Assembly: GCA_902790015.1 (NCBI GenBank)
Contig: CADAQF010000017.1
Span: 1 to 45,671 of the forward strand
Origin: an uncultured Eubacteriales bacterium
Lineage (GTDB): Bacteria > Bacillota > Clostridia > Christensenellales > Aristaeellaceae
Direction of reading: 5' to 3'
DNA length: 45,671 nt
The notes under the pieces were generated by a model that saw nothing but the letters and a program-made list of their open reading frames with translations, did not search any database and was not told where the DNA came from. A program made the position numbers and the translations under genes. Positions 15,634 through 23,364 of this stretch are shown here, in pieces (positions within the stretch are counted from its first letter, which is position 1; every line of letters starts with the position of its first letter).

Positions 15634-16509
15634 GTGGCGGACATCCAACTGATCTGCAATCCCACGGCCGGAAACGGGCTGGGCGAAAAAACCGGGCGGG
15701 AAATGGCCGAACTGCTCAAAAAGAAAAACATCTCATTCGAGCTGCTTTTGACCGAGCGGCCGGGCCACGCGACGGAGCTGGCCAGACAGGCCGCCGCACA
15801 GGGGGTCAAAAAAGTGGCCTCCATAGGCGGAGACGGGACGCTGCTGGAGGTGGCCGAGGGCCTCTGCCGGACGAAAACGGCGCTGGGCGTCATCCCCGCG
15901 GGCACCGGCAACGACTTTATCAAAACCATCGGGATCCCCAAGGACCCCGTGAAGGCGCTCGACTGTTTTATCAGCCTTCCGCCCAAGAAAACCGACACCG
16001 TCCGCATCAACGACCGCATGTTCCTCAACGAAACCGGCACGGGCTTTGACGTGATGGTGCTGGACTACGCCGAGAAGGCCAAAAAGCACGTCAAGGGCCT
16101 GCTGCCCTATCTGTACGGCGTGATCCGCACGATATTCCATTTCAGGGGCGTACACCTGTCCCTTTCCGTGGACGGCGGGCCGGAGGAGGAAAAGGACATC
16201 CTCGTGCTGGCGGCGGGAAACGGCCGGTTTATTGGCGGCGGGATCCCCATCGCGCCGGATGCCGTGCCGGACGACGGGCTATTGGACCTCGTGGTGGTAG
16301 GCCGCATGAACAGGCTCAGGATGCTGAGCGTACTGCCGGGGCTGATGAAGGGCAGCATACTCTCCTTCAAAGAAAGCAGCTTTTCCCGGGTCAGGAAGCT
16401 GACCCTGACCGGAAGGGACCTGCGGATCAACATAGACGGGGAGATACTCGCCATGAACCGCGCGGAAATAGAGGTGCAGCCGGGGACCCTGCTGGTGTGC
16501 AGGCCATAA
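15634..16509 (+). CDS. Diacylglycerol/lipid kinase family protein (YegS/DagK-like)
   Basis: A 291-residue soluble lipid kinase with the diacylglycerol kinase catalytic domain: PTAGNGLG near the N-terminus, VASIGGDGTLLEVAEGL near residue 70, GVIPAGTGNDFIKTIGIP near residue 90, and VLAAGNGRFIGGGIPIAPDAVPDDGLLDLVVV near residues 190-220. It probably phosphorylates diacylglycerol or a related lipid at the membrane surface. The start is GTG after GGGAGGGA. It lies 24 bases before ruvC. The exact lipid substrate is not determined. Confidence 0.9.
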   Translation: MADIQLICNPTAGNGLGEKTGREMAELLKKKNISFELLLTERPGHATELARQAAAQGVKKVASIGGDGTLLEVAEGLCRTKTALGVIPAGTGNDFIKTIGIPKDPVKALDCFISLPPKKTDTVRINDRMFLNETGTGFDVMVLDYAEKAKKHVKGLLPYLYGVIRTIFHFRGVHLSLSVDGGPEEEKDILVLAAGNGRFIGGGIPIAPDAVPDDGLLDLVVVGRMNRLRMLSVLPGLMKGSILSFKESSFSRVRKLTLTGRDLRINIDGEILAMNRAEIEVQPGTLLVCRP

Positions 16510-16533
16510 ATCATTGAAAGAAGGAACCGTGAT

Positions 16534-17028
16534 TTGAGAATACTCGGGATCGACCCGGGGCTGGCGACGATGGGCTTCGGGGTGGTGGACTCGGACGGGA
16601 AAAAGCCCCGCCTGGTCACGGCGGGCGCCGTCATCACCACGCCGGACATGCGCATGTACGAGCGCCTGCTCAAAATACACGACGACGTGCGCGACCTGAT
16701 CCAATTGTACAAGCCCGACGACATCGTCTTTGAGGAGCTGTTTTTCGCCCGGAACGTGACCACGGCCCTCAACGTGGGCGCCGCCCGCGGCACAGCGCTG
16801 TGCGCCTGCGCCGAATTCACGGACAGCATCTACGAATACACCCCCATGCAGATCAAGCAGGCCGTGGTGGGCTACGGCAAGGCGGACAAGCACCAGATCC
16901 AGCACATGGTGAAGCTGCTGCTGGGCCTGCCTGACATCATCCGCCCCGACGACGCGGCCGACGCCGTGGCCGCCGCCCTGACCCACTTCAACGCCGGCCA
17001 TATGAAGAGCGAATACAGGATGAAATAG
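16534..17028 (+). CDS. ruvC: Holliday junction resolvase RuvC
   Basis: Crossover-junction endonuclease that cuts Holliday junctions moved by RuvAB. The 164-residue length is standard. The acidic active site is visible: ILGIDPGLATMGFG with Asp7 near the start, FEELFFARN near residue 68, and the closing PDDAADAVAAALTH with two Asp residues. The start is TTG (MRILGIDPG), fixed by homology and by GAAGGAACC upstream. It is first of ruvC-ruvA-ruvB. Confidence 0.96.
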   Translation: MRILGIDPGLATMGFGVVDSDGKKPRLVTAGAVITTPDMRMYERLLKIHDDVRDLIQLYKPDDIVFEELFFARNVTTALNVGAARGTALCACAEFTDSIYEYTPMQIKQAVVGYGKADKHQIQHMVKLLLGLPDIIRPDDAADAVAAALTHFNAGHMKSEYRMK

Positions 17029-17073
17029 GCCGCGGGGCCTTCCTGAAGATATCAAAAGGAATGCGGAGTAAAT

Positions 17074-17682
17074 ATGATCGCTTATCTTGAAGGCAAAATC
17101 ATCGCCAAGGGACAAAACGAGGCCGTGATCAGCGTGAACGGCATCGGTTTTCAGGTGAACTGCAGTGTGAACACATTGACCGTGCTTCCTAAAAGGGACG
17201 AAAGCTGCGTGCTGTGGACGTGGCTCAGCGTCCGGCAGGACGGGGTGGACCTTTTTGGCTTTGCCAGCCAGGAGGAAAGAAGGATGTTTCTCCGTCTGAC
17301 GGCCGTCAGCGGCATCGGCCCCAAGACCGCGCTGCAGATACTGGGCTGCATGCCGTTAAAGGATCTGACGCTGGCCATCATGACCGGCGACACGGCGGTA
17401 CTGTCCCGTGCGCCGGGCATCGGCAAAAAAACGGCCCAGCGCATCGCGCTGGAGCTTAAGGAAAAGGTCACCGAGGCCGACCTTGAAAGCCTGCACCTGG
17501 AGGGGGCGGTGCCCGCCGCCCAGCTTCCGCAGACGGACGCGGTCAACGAGGCCGTGCAGGCGCTGATGGCGCTGGGATATACGTCGTCAGAATCCGCCAG
17601 GGCGGTGAGCGGCGTCAGTTCTCAAAGCGACGACGCGGGAGAGCTGATAAAGCTTGCGCTGCGCGACATGGCAGGGAGGTAA
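17074..17682 (+). CDS. ruvA: Holliday junction DNA helicase subunit RuvA
   Basis: Binds the four-way junction and loads RuvB. The 202-residue protein has the N-terminal OB-fold (MIAYLEGKIIAKGQNEAVISVNGIGFQV), the two helix-hairpin-helix motifs (LTAVSGIGPKTALQIL and LSRAPGIGKKTAQRIALELKEK) and the C-terminal RuvB-contact domain (NEAVQALMALGYTSSESARAV). It is separated from ruvB by 3 bases. Confidence 0.97.
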   Translation: MIAYLEGKIIAKGQNEAVISVNGIGFQVNCSVNTLTVLPKRDESCVLWTWLSVRQDGVDLFGFASQEERRMFLRLTAVSGIGPKTALQILGCMPLKDLTLAIMTGDTAVLSRAPGIGKKTAQRIALELKEKVTEADLESLHLEGAVPAAQLPQTDAVNEAVQALMALGYTSSESARAVSGVSSQSDDAGELIKLALRDMAGR

Positions 17683-17685
17683 GAT

Positions 17686-18729
17686 ATGAGCGAGCTGGAT
17701 CGGCTGATGACCTCTGATTCCCGCCGGGAGGACAGCGACATCGAAACCTCCCTGCGGCCGCATACGCTGAAGGACTACGTGGGCCAGGAGCAGACCAAGA
17801 AAAACCTGCGCATCGCCATCGAGGCGGCGCTTTCCCGCCACGACGCGCTGGACCATATCCTTTTGTACGGCCCGCCCGGCCTGGGCAAGACCACCCTGGC
17901 CTGCATCATCGCCTCCGAAATGGGGCAGAATATCCGCATCACCAGCGGCCCGGCCATCGACCGGCCGGGAGACCTGGCGTCCATCCTGACCAACCTGACC
18001 CAGGGGGACGTGCTGTTTATCGACGAGATCCACCGCCTGTCCCGCGCGGTGGAGGAGGTGCTTTATTCCGCGATGGAGGATTACGCGCTGGACATCATGA
18101 TCGGCAAGGGGCCGACCGCGCGCTCCATCCGGCTGGACCTGCCCAAATTCACCCTGGTGGGCGCGACGACCCGGGCCGGCATGCTGTCGGCTCCCCTGCG
18201 CGACCGCTTCGGCATCAATTACCGGCTGGAAATGTATACCACCGAGGAGCTGACCCGCATCACCGCCCGGTCTGCCCACATACTGAAGGTGGACTTTGAG
18301 CCGGAGGGGCTCTTTGAGATCGCCAGCCGCAGCCGCGGCACGCCCCGCATCGCCAACCGGATGCTCAAGCGCGTGCGCGACTACGCGCAGGTCCGCTCCG
18401 ACGGGAAGATCACCCGTGCCCTGGCCCGGGAGGCGCTGGACCTGTTGGACGTGGATCCCCTGGGGCTGGACCGGGTGGACCGCAACGTGATCATGACCAT
18501 GATGGACAAGTTCGGCGGAGGGCCGGTGGGGCTGGACACCCTGGCGGCGGCGACCGGAGAGGACGCCGGCACCATAGGCGACGTGTACGAGCCCTATCTG
18601 CTGCAGCTGGGCTTCATCATGCGCACCCCCCGCGGCCGGGTGCTGACCCAGGCCGCCTACGACCACATGGGCCGCGCCTTCCCCGGACAGAAGGAACCGA
18701 ATGAACCGGAGCAGACCAGTCTGCTGTGA
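17686..18729 (+). CDS. ruvB: Holliday junction branch-migration ATPase RuvB
   Basis: The hexameric motor that drives branch migration with RuvA. In 347 residues: [20 protein letters not shown], Walker [12 protein letters not shown] near residue 63, Walker [23 protein letters not shown] near residue 110, sensor [18 protein letters not shown], and the winged-helix end [28 protein letters not shown]. Start follows GGGAGG and lies 3 bases from ruvA, so the genes are coupled. Confidence 0.97.
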   Translation: MSELDRLMTSDSRREDSDIETSLRPHTLKDYVGQEQTKKNLRIAIEAALSRHDALDHILLYGPPGLGKTTLACIIASEMGQNIRITSGPAIDRPGDLASILTNLTQGDVLFIDEIHRLSRAVEEVLYSAMEDYALDIMIGKGPTARSIRLDLPKFTLVGATTRAGMLSAPLRDRFGINYRLEMYTTEELTRITARSAHILKVDFEPEGLFEIASRSRGTPRIANRMLKRVRDYAQVRSDGKITRALAREALDLLDVDPLGLDRVDRNVIMTMMDKFGGGPVGLDTLAAATGEDAGTIGDVYEPYLLQLGFIMRTPRGRVLTQAAYDHMGRAFPGQKEPNEPEQTSLL

Positions 18730-18750
18730 CCCGCTTTCAAAAAGGACAGT

Positions 18751-19776
18751 ATGAAAACCTCAGATTTTGATTATGAACTCCCTCAGGAGCTGATCGCGCA
18801 GACACCGGCCGACCCCCGGGACAGTGCGCGCATGCTTGTATACGACCGTAAAACCGGCCGCACGGAAGACCGCGTTTTCCGCGACCTGCCCGGATTTCTC
18901 AACCCCGGGGATGTAGTGGTGGTCAACGAGACCAGGGTCATCCCGGCCAGGCTGCTGGGCGTCAAGCAGGAAACGGGCATTCCCGTGGAGGTGCTTTTAC
19001 TCAAGCGCCTGGAAAAGGACCGCTGGGAAACGCTGGTCAAACCCGGCCGCAGGCTTAAAAAAGGCGTCCATGTCTCCTTCGGGGACGGACGTCTGACCTG
19101 TGAGATCGGGGACACCACGAGCGCCGGCGGGCGGATCGTGACCTTTTCCTACGAAGGAGTATTCGAAGCCCTGCTGGACGAGCTGGGGCAGATGCCCCTG
19201 CCGCCCTACATCCACGAAAAGCTGAAGGACCCCGAAATGTACCAGACCGTGTACGCCAGGCAGGAGGGCAGCGCAGCCGCGCCGACGGCCGGGCTGCACT
19301 TTACCGACGAGGTGCTGGACCAAATCCGCAAAAAAGGGATCGACATCGTGCCGGTGCTTTTGCACGTAGGGCTTGGAACCTTCCGTCCCGTGCAGGAGGA
19401 GGATGTTGAAAAGCATCTGATGCACGAGGAATATTATATGGTGACCGAGGACGCGGCCGAACGCATCAACCGGGCGCGCAAAAACGGCGGCCGGATCGTC
19501 TGCATCGGCACGACCTCCGTGCGCACTTTGGAAACCGTAGCCACCCAGGACGGCGTCGTCCACCCCGGCAGCGGAACGACCAGCATCTTTATAAGGCCCG
19601 GCGTATCCTTCAAGGCGACGGACGTGCTGCTGACCAACTTCCACCTGCCGCAAAGCACGCTGCTAATGCTGGTGAGCGCCTTTATCGGGCGGGAGGAAGC
19701 GCTGCGCGTATACCGGGAGGCCGTCGAAAAGAGATACCGCTTCTTCTCCTTCGGGGACTGCACGCTGTTCCTGTGA
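18751..19776 (+). CDS. queA: S-adenosylmethionine:tRNA ribosyltransferase-isomerase QueA
   Basis: Transfers the ribosyl part of S-adenosylmethionine to the 7-aminomethyl-7-deazaguanine base in tRNA, giving epoxyqueuosine. In 341 residues: the N-terminal [56 protein letters not shown], the core [24 protein letters not shown], and [17 protein letters not shown] near the end. The ruvAB-queA order is common in Clostridia. No tgt follows here; the next 196 bases are repeat DNA. Confidence 0.96.
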   Translation: MKTSDFDYELPQELIAQTPADPRDSARMLVYDRKTGRTEDRVFRDLPGFLNPGDVVVVNETRVIPARLLGVKQETGIPVEVLLLKRLEKDRWETLVKPGRRLKKGVHVSFGDGRLTCEIGDTTSAGGRIVTFSYEGVFEALLDELGQMPLPPYIHEKLKDPEMYQTVYARQEGSAAAPTAGLHFTDEVLDQIRKKGIDIVPVLLHVGLGTFRPVQEEDVEKHLMHEEYYMVTEDAAERINRARKNGGRIVCIGTTSVRTLETVATQDGVVHPGSGTTSIFIRPGVSFKATDVLLTNFHLPQSTLLMLVSAFIGREEALRVYREAVEKRYRFFSFGDCTLFL

Positions 19777-19825
19777 AAAAGGCGGCTGGGAAAACACTGA
19801 TTCAATGAGCAAAACAGGCCGCAAC

Positions 19826-19972
19826 ACCTCATCCGTCCCGGCAAAAACAGTTGAATTCACTGACATTGTTGATTCTGCCGGTCCACCACCAGGTCCTGCC
19901 GGCATGTTCGGCGCTGAAAAAGGTCCACCGGACCTTTTTCCGGGCGCGCCTCACCCCCTCAAGGGGAAGGCG
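19826..19972. repeat. Dispersed hairpin repeat between convergent genes
   Basis: Family hairpin AAAAAGGTCC/GGACCTTTTT (19917-19926/19930-19939, loop ACC) followed by CCGGGCGCG and the CCCCTCAAGGGG hairpin (about 19955-19966). A degenerate ACACCTCATCCGTC lies at the left end. It occupies the whole gap between queA and the ATPase stop codon, where the U-rich stem could serve as a two-way terminator. Confidence 0.7.
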
Positions 19973-20716
19973 TTAATCAGCGTTCCCCTGGCCGTCCTCT
20001 TCGTCAAGCAGCAGACGGAGCATCTGCTCCCTGCGCGTCACAAACGAGCGGGTGACCTGGTAGCTTTCCGTTTCCTCGTAGGCGACGGGATGGACGCCGG
20101 TATCGTCAAAGCACAATATATCCGCCTCCGGGATCCCCAGGATGATCGGCGAATGGGTGGCGATGAGGAACTGCGAGCCCTGCCCGGCCATGCGGTAAAG
20201 AAGCAGCAAAAGCGAAAGCTGCCTTTGCGGGGAGAGTGCCGCCTCCGGCTCGTCCATCAGGCACAGGCCGGGCCGGCTCCTGTCCTGCATGAAGGAAAGG
20301 AAGCTTTCCCCGTGGGAGCGGCTGTGGTAGTCGGGCAAAACCCCGTCGTCGTTATAGCGCTCCATGATGGCGGTGGAGACGTTAAAAAAGGTTTCCGCCC
20401 GGAAAAAATAGCCTGCGCCGCTCCATTGCGCGCCCCTTATCAGCCGCACCGCCTGATGGAGCGTCGATACGTCCTGATAGGTGCTGAAGCGGAAATTCCG
20501 GGTGCCGCCCTCGGCGTTATACCCAAGTGCCACGGCCGCGGCCTCGAGCAAGGTGGATTTGCCTGTCCCGTTTTCCCCGCAGAACAGGGTGACCGGGCGC
20601 TTAAAATCAAGCCCCTCCAGCCGGTTCAGGGCGGGTATCCCGCGAAGGTAGGAATCCTGCGGCACCTGGTCCCATTGAATACGCAGCCCGCGCAGCGGCA
20701 AATCCCTTTTATCCAT
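19973..20716 (-). CDS. ABC-type (RecF/OLD-like) AAA ATPase
   Basis: A 247-residue single-domain ATPase. Walker A is FCGENGTGKSTLLEA near residue 46, an ABC-like helix SHGESFLSFMQD near residue 133, and Walker B GLCLMDEPEAALSPQRQ near residue 150, followed by a switch His in FLIATHSPIILGIP. The DEPEAALS form with a THSP His is typical of RecF/OLD-type, not transporter, ATPases. No nuclease or toprim partner is adjacent; its role, perhaps in DNA repair or defence, is not shown. It is divergent from the YfcE-like gene with only 31 bases between. Confidence 0.82.
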   Translation of the reverse strand: MDKRDLPLRGLRIQWDQVPQDSYLRGIPALNRLEGLDFKRPVTLFCGENGTGKSTLLEAAAVALGYNAEGGTRNFRFSTYQDVSTLHQAVRLIRGAQWSGAGYFFRAETFFNVSTAIMERYNDDGVLPDYHSRSHGESFLSFMQDRSRPGLCLMDEPEAALSPQRQLSLLLLLYRMAGQGSQFLIATHSPIILGIPEADILCFDDTGVHPVAYEETESYQVTRSFVTRREQMLRLLLDEEDGQGNAD

Positions 20717-20747
20717 ACTTTCGATCCTTTATTGGGGAGACTGAGCG

Positions 20748-21293
20748 ATGAAATACATGATCGCGTCCGACATTCACGGTGCCGCGGACGAATGTGAAAA
20801 GATGCTTTCCCTGTTTGACCGGGAGGGCTGCGACAGGCTGATCCTGCTGGGAGACCTGCTTTATCACGGCCCCCGCAACGACCTGCCCGCGTCCTACGAC
20901 CCCAAGCGGGTGGCGGAGCTGCTGAATGAAAGAAGCAGCCTTATCCACGCCGTGCGCGGCAACTGCGACGCGGAGGTGGACCAGATGATGCTGCGCTTTC
21001 CCATCATGGCGGACTACGCGCTGATGCCGCTTGGAAAAAGGCAGCTGTTCGTCACCCACGGCCATCTGTTCGACGGAAACCGTCTTCCTCCCCACGCGGA
21101 AGGAGACGTCCTCCTGTTCGGCCACATCCACGTGCAGAAGCTGGAAAAAGCGGAGGACATGACGCTTGTGAATCCCGGTTCCATTTCGCTCCCCAAGGAA
21201 AACAGCCGGAAAGCCTGCATGACCCTGGAGGGAACCGTTTTCCGCTGGATCGGGCTGGACGGAAACGAATTCCTGCGGTGGGACTGCGAATAA
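20748..21293 (+). CDS. yfcE: YfcE-like metallophosphoesterase
   Basis: A 181-residue calcineurin-like phosphodiesterase. Metal ligands are visible: ASDIHGAADECEKML (residues 6-20), ILLGDLLYHGPRND near residue 45, VRGNCDAEVD near residue 76, LFVTHGHLFDG near residue 106 and LFGHIHV near residue 127. YfcE of E. coli is a Mn-dependent phosphodiesterase of unknown physiological substrate. The start codon follows GGGGAGACTGAGCG. It converges on the caspase-like gene with 19 bases between and no obvious terminator. Confidence 0.88.
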   Translation: MKYMIASDIHGAADECEKMLSLFDREGCDRLILLGDLLYHGPRNDLPASYDPKRVAELLNERSSLIHAVRGNCDAEVDQMMLRFPIMADYALMPLGKRQLFVTHGHLFDGNRLPPHAEGDVLLFGHIHVQKLEKAEDMTLVNPGSISLPKENSRKACMTLEGTVFRWIGLDGNEFLRWDCE

Positions 21294-21312
21294 TAACCCA
21301 GCCTGAAACCGG

Positions 21313-22806
21313 TCAGCCCTTGGGGACCTCCACGCTGAGGACAAAGGAGCCCGAGTAGGCGTAGTAGGTCTGGCCGGCGACGTCCGTCTGGACGCGGATC
21401 AGGTAGCGGCCGGCGGGCGCCGGGGAGCCGTCGTCCATCCGTCCGTCCCAGTAAAAGCAGGACCCCTCCGGCGTCAGGCGCTGGGGACGGGAGGCCTCGT
21501 CCAGCGCGAGATAGCGGATCGTCCGGCCCTGCAGGTTCTGAACGGTCACGGTCAGGGAGCAGGGCACGTCGTGACGGACGCACACCGGCATCTCCTCCCC
21601 CAGGCCCGGGGTGAAACGGGAGGCCGTCTCCACCTCCAGGGCCACGTCGCTGCCGGAGGGATAGACGCGCAAAAGCCGGCTTTCGTGCAGCACCATCCTG
21701 CTTTCTTCCTGCGAATAGATCTGCAGCATCAGATAACCCGATACGTCGACGGCTTCATCTCCCAGGCGAAGGGAGATATTTCTTTGATAGGAACCGGCTT
21801 CAAGCACCCCGTCGTCCCCGCCGTCGGCCATCATGGGGGCGTTGGCAAAGTCCCACCGCCCGCGGCGGTCGTAGACCAGCTGATAGCTGACGGAAACAGG
21901 CCTGGAAAGCGTGAAGGAAAAGCCGATGTTCACCACGCTGCCCCAGAACACCGCGCTGTCAAAGGAAATGTCCCGGACCGCCTCGTCGGCATCGTCCGCT
22001 TCATCCTTTCCCCTGAAAAGCACAAAATCGCCCGCCTCGGGGCTTATCTGCGGGGTGGAGGCGGCGTAGTGCGAAAGCAGGAACGCGCGGATCTCGGCCA
22101 TGGTGACGCAGCGGTCGCCGTCCCGGTCGGCCGGAAGACCGGCGCCCAGGCCGCTGGCCAAAATGGAGGTGAAATAGCCCGCCCCATTCAGCGTTTCGCC
22201 TCCCTCGGCGCGCCAGTACCAGCTTTCCTCGCTGCCGCCCGCGCTGCACAGCACCTGAAAGCCTTCCCCCGCGAAGGGATTATTGAGCACCGGATCGCTC
22301 AGGCCCTTGCCGATGAAGGCGCCCGAATGGCAGGCGTCCAGCAGCACGACCTTCGTGCCCCGCACCGGGGACAGTATGTCGGACAGTCTCTGCGCGGTCA
22401 GCCGCTCCTGCGTGACGCCGTCCGACAGCAGCAGGGCGGCGGCCAGGTTGGTGCGGTTGGGCGTGTACAGGCCGTGGGTGCTCACGTAAAGCACAGAAAT
22501 GTCCTGATCTTCCGCCTGGCCGAAGGTTTCCGCCACGGCCTGCTGGAAGGAGTCCACGGTGCTCAGGGTATCGCACTCCACGCGGAGGACGTCGTAGCTT
22601 CTTTCGTCCGATGACAGGAGCTGGCGCATCATCTCCGCGTTGCGCTGGGCGGCGGGCGTCGTTTCAGGCTGGCTCACAAAACGGTCGCAGGTCACCAGAA
22701 GTGCCCGGAGCACCGGCTTCTGCGCGCTTTCGGAGGAGAAATCGGCCAGACTGACGCCGCAAAGCGAAAGTATGAACGCCAACAGCGCCGAAAGACAACG
22801 CTTCAT
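21313..22806 (-). CDS. Secreted caspase-like (peptidase C14) protein
   Basis: A 497-residue exported protein with a signal peptide (residues 1-21). A caspase-fold p20 domain covers about residues 30-240, with the catalytic dyad His111 in VLYVSTHGLYTP and Cys159 in KVVLLDACHSGAF. DRDGDRCVTMAEIRAFL (about 223-239) is an EF-hand-like Ca-binding loop. The C-terminal half is beta-rich and ends in a FlgD-like Ig segment (YWDGRMDDGSPAPAGRYLIRVQT). Bacterial metacaspase relatives cleave after basic residues; export and EF-hand suggest extracytoplasmic, Ca-dependent proteolysis (inference). The start follows GGAGGAGAG. Confidence 0.85.
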   Translation of the reverse strand: MKRCLSALLAFILSLCGVSLADFSSESAQKPVLRALLVTCDRFVSQPETTPAAQRNAEMMRQLLSSDERSYDVLRVECDTLSTVDSFQQAVAETFGQAEDQDISVLYVSTHGLYTPNRTNLAAALLLSDGVTQERLTAQRLSDILSPVRGTKVVLLDACHSGAFIGKGLSDPVLNNPFAGEGFQVLCSAGGSEESWYWRAEGGETLNGAGYFTSILASGLGAGLPADRDGDRCVTMAEIRAFLLSHYAASTPQISPEAGDFVLFRGKDEADDADEAVRDISFDSAVFWGSVVNIGFSFTLSRPVSVSYQLVYDRRGRWDFANAPMMADGGDDGVLEAGSYQRNISLRLGDEAVDVSGYLMLQIYSQEESRMVLHESRLLRVYPSGSDVALEVETASRFTPGLGEEMPVCVRHDVPCSLTVTVQNLQGRTIRYLALDEASRPQRLTPEGSCFYWDGRMDDGSPAPAGRYLIRVQTDVAGQTYYAYSGSFVLSVEVPKG

Positions 22807-22841
22807 GCCGCTCTCCTCCTTTCTGTAACTGATCGGGTAAT

Positions 22842-22870
22842 ATTATAATCGATTTTACGCTCCTTGGCAA
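22842..22870 (-). promoter_or_regulatory. Promoter for the caspase-like gene
   Basis: On the minus strand: TTGCCA (22870-22865), 17-base spacer, consensus TATAAT (22847-22842), giving a leader of about 30 bases. Confidence 0.75.
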
Positions 22871-22939
22871 ATGGAGCGCCCGGGCATCAGAGGGGCAGCG
22901 GTGGTAGGGCCAAAAAACTCGAGGTTTTATCGAGAATTA

Positions 22940-23220
22940 CGTAGTCCACCTCATCAGTCAGGCGCGATAAAAGTGAATCATGGTTTAAGCATTTTCCGCG
23001 CCTGACAGCTTCCCCTCGGAGGGGAAGCCTTTTAGTCCCGTTTCGCCCTGATAGTAGGCCGGTGACCTGCTTTCCGGGCGTTGATAACCCCCTCAAGGGG
23101 AAGCCTTAGGAGTGCACGGAAACTCAGCACGGCAGGAGATGCCGGCCCGGGCAATAATCCTGTGGATCATTTTCCGCGCCGAACGGGCCGGAAGGCCCTT
23201 GCTGATAGTCCCCTTCCCAG
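22940..23220. repeat. Cluster of dispersed hairpin repeats
   Basis: Contains a 22-base identity to 15143-15164 (here 22946-22967); its stem GTCAGGCGCG/CGCGCCTGAC is at 22957-22966/22997-23006. Next come a perfect-type hairpin GCTTCCCC/GGGGAAGC (about 23008-23028), a degenerate family hairpin near 23055-23075, and an inverted copy with ATCC-TGT-GGAT near 23157-23167 followed by GGGCC/GGCCC. The last part (GCTGATAGTCCCC...CCCAGGGCT) matches 15361-15382. The 558 bases between the two genes hold no coding sequence I can support. Confidence 0.72.
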
Positions 23221-23266
23221 GGCTCTTGCATTCATGCGTGAGGCCAGCTACGATTTCTTCTCCCGT

Positions 23267-23295
23267 TTGCTTCTTTCGCCGGTTTGCATTATAAT
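23267..23295 (+). promoter_or_regulatory. Promoter for the GT-C-like membrane protein gene
   Basis: TTGCTT (23267-23272), 17-base spacer, TATAAT (23290-23295). It lies just right of the repeat cluster, the same arrangement as at 15402-15430. Confidence 0.7.
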
Positions 23296-23364
23296 GATGC
23301 TGTCTATCCCGGCGCGGCGGTCGCTCCGCGGGGCGGGAGCGCTGTGTGGGCTAAAGGAGTTTTT

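Noticed and set aside
17587..18666. A 359-codon minus-strand frame opposite ruvB
   Set aside because: Antisense to a certain housekeeping gene; His/Gly/Gln-rich composition typical of a shadow.
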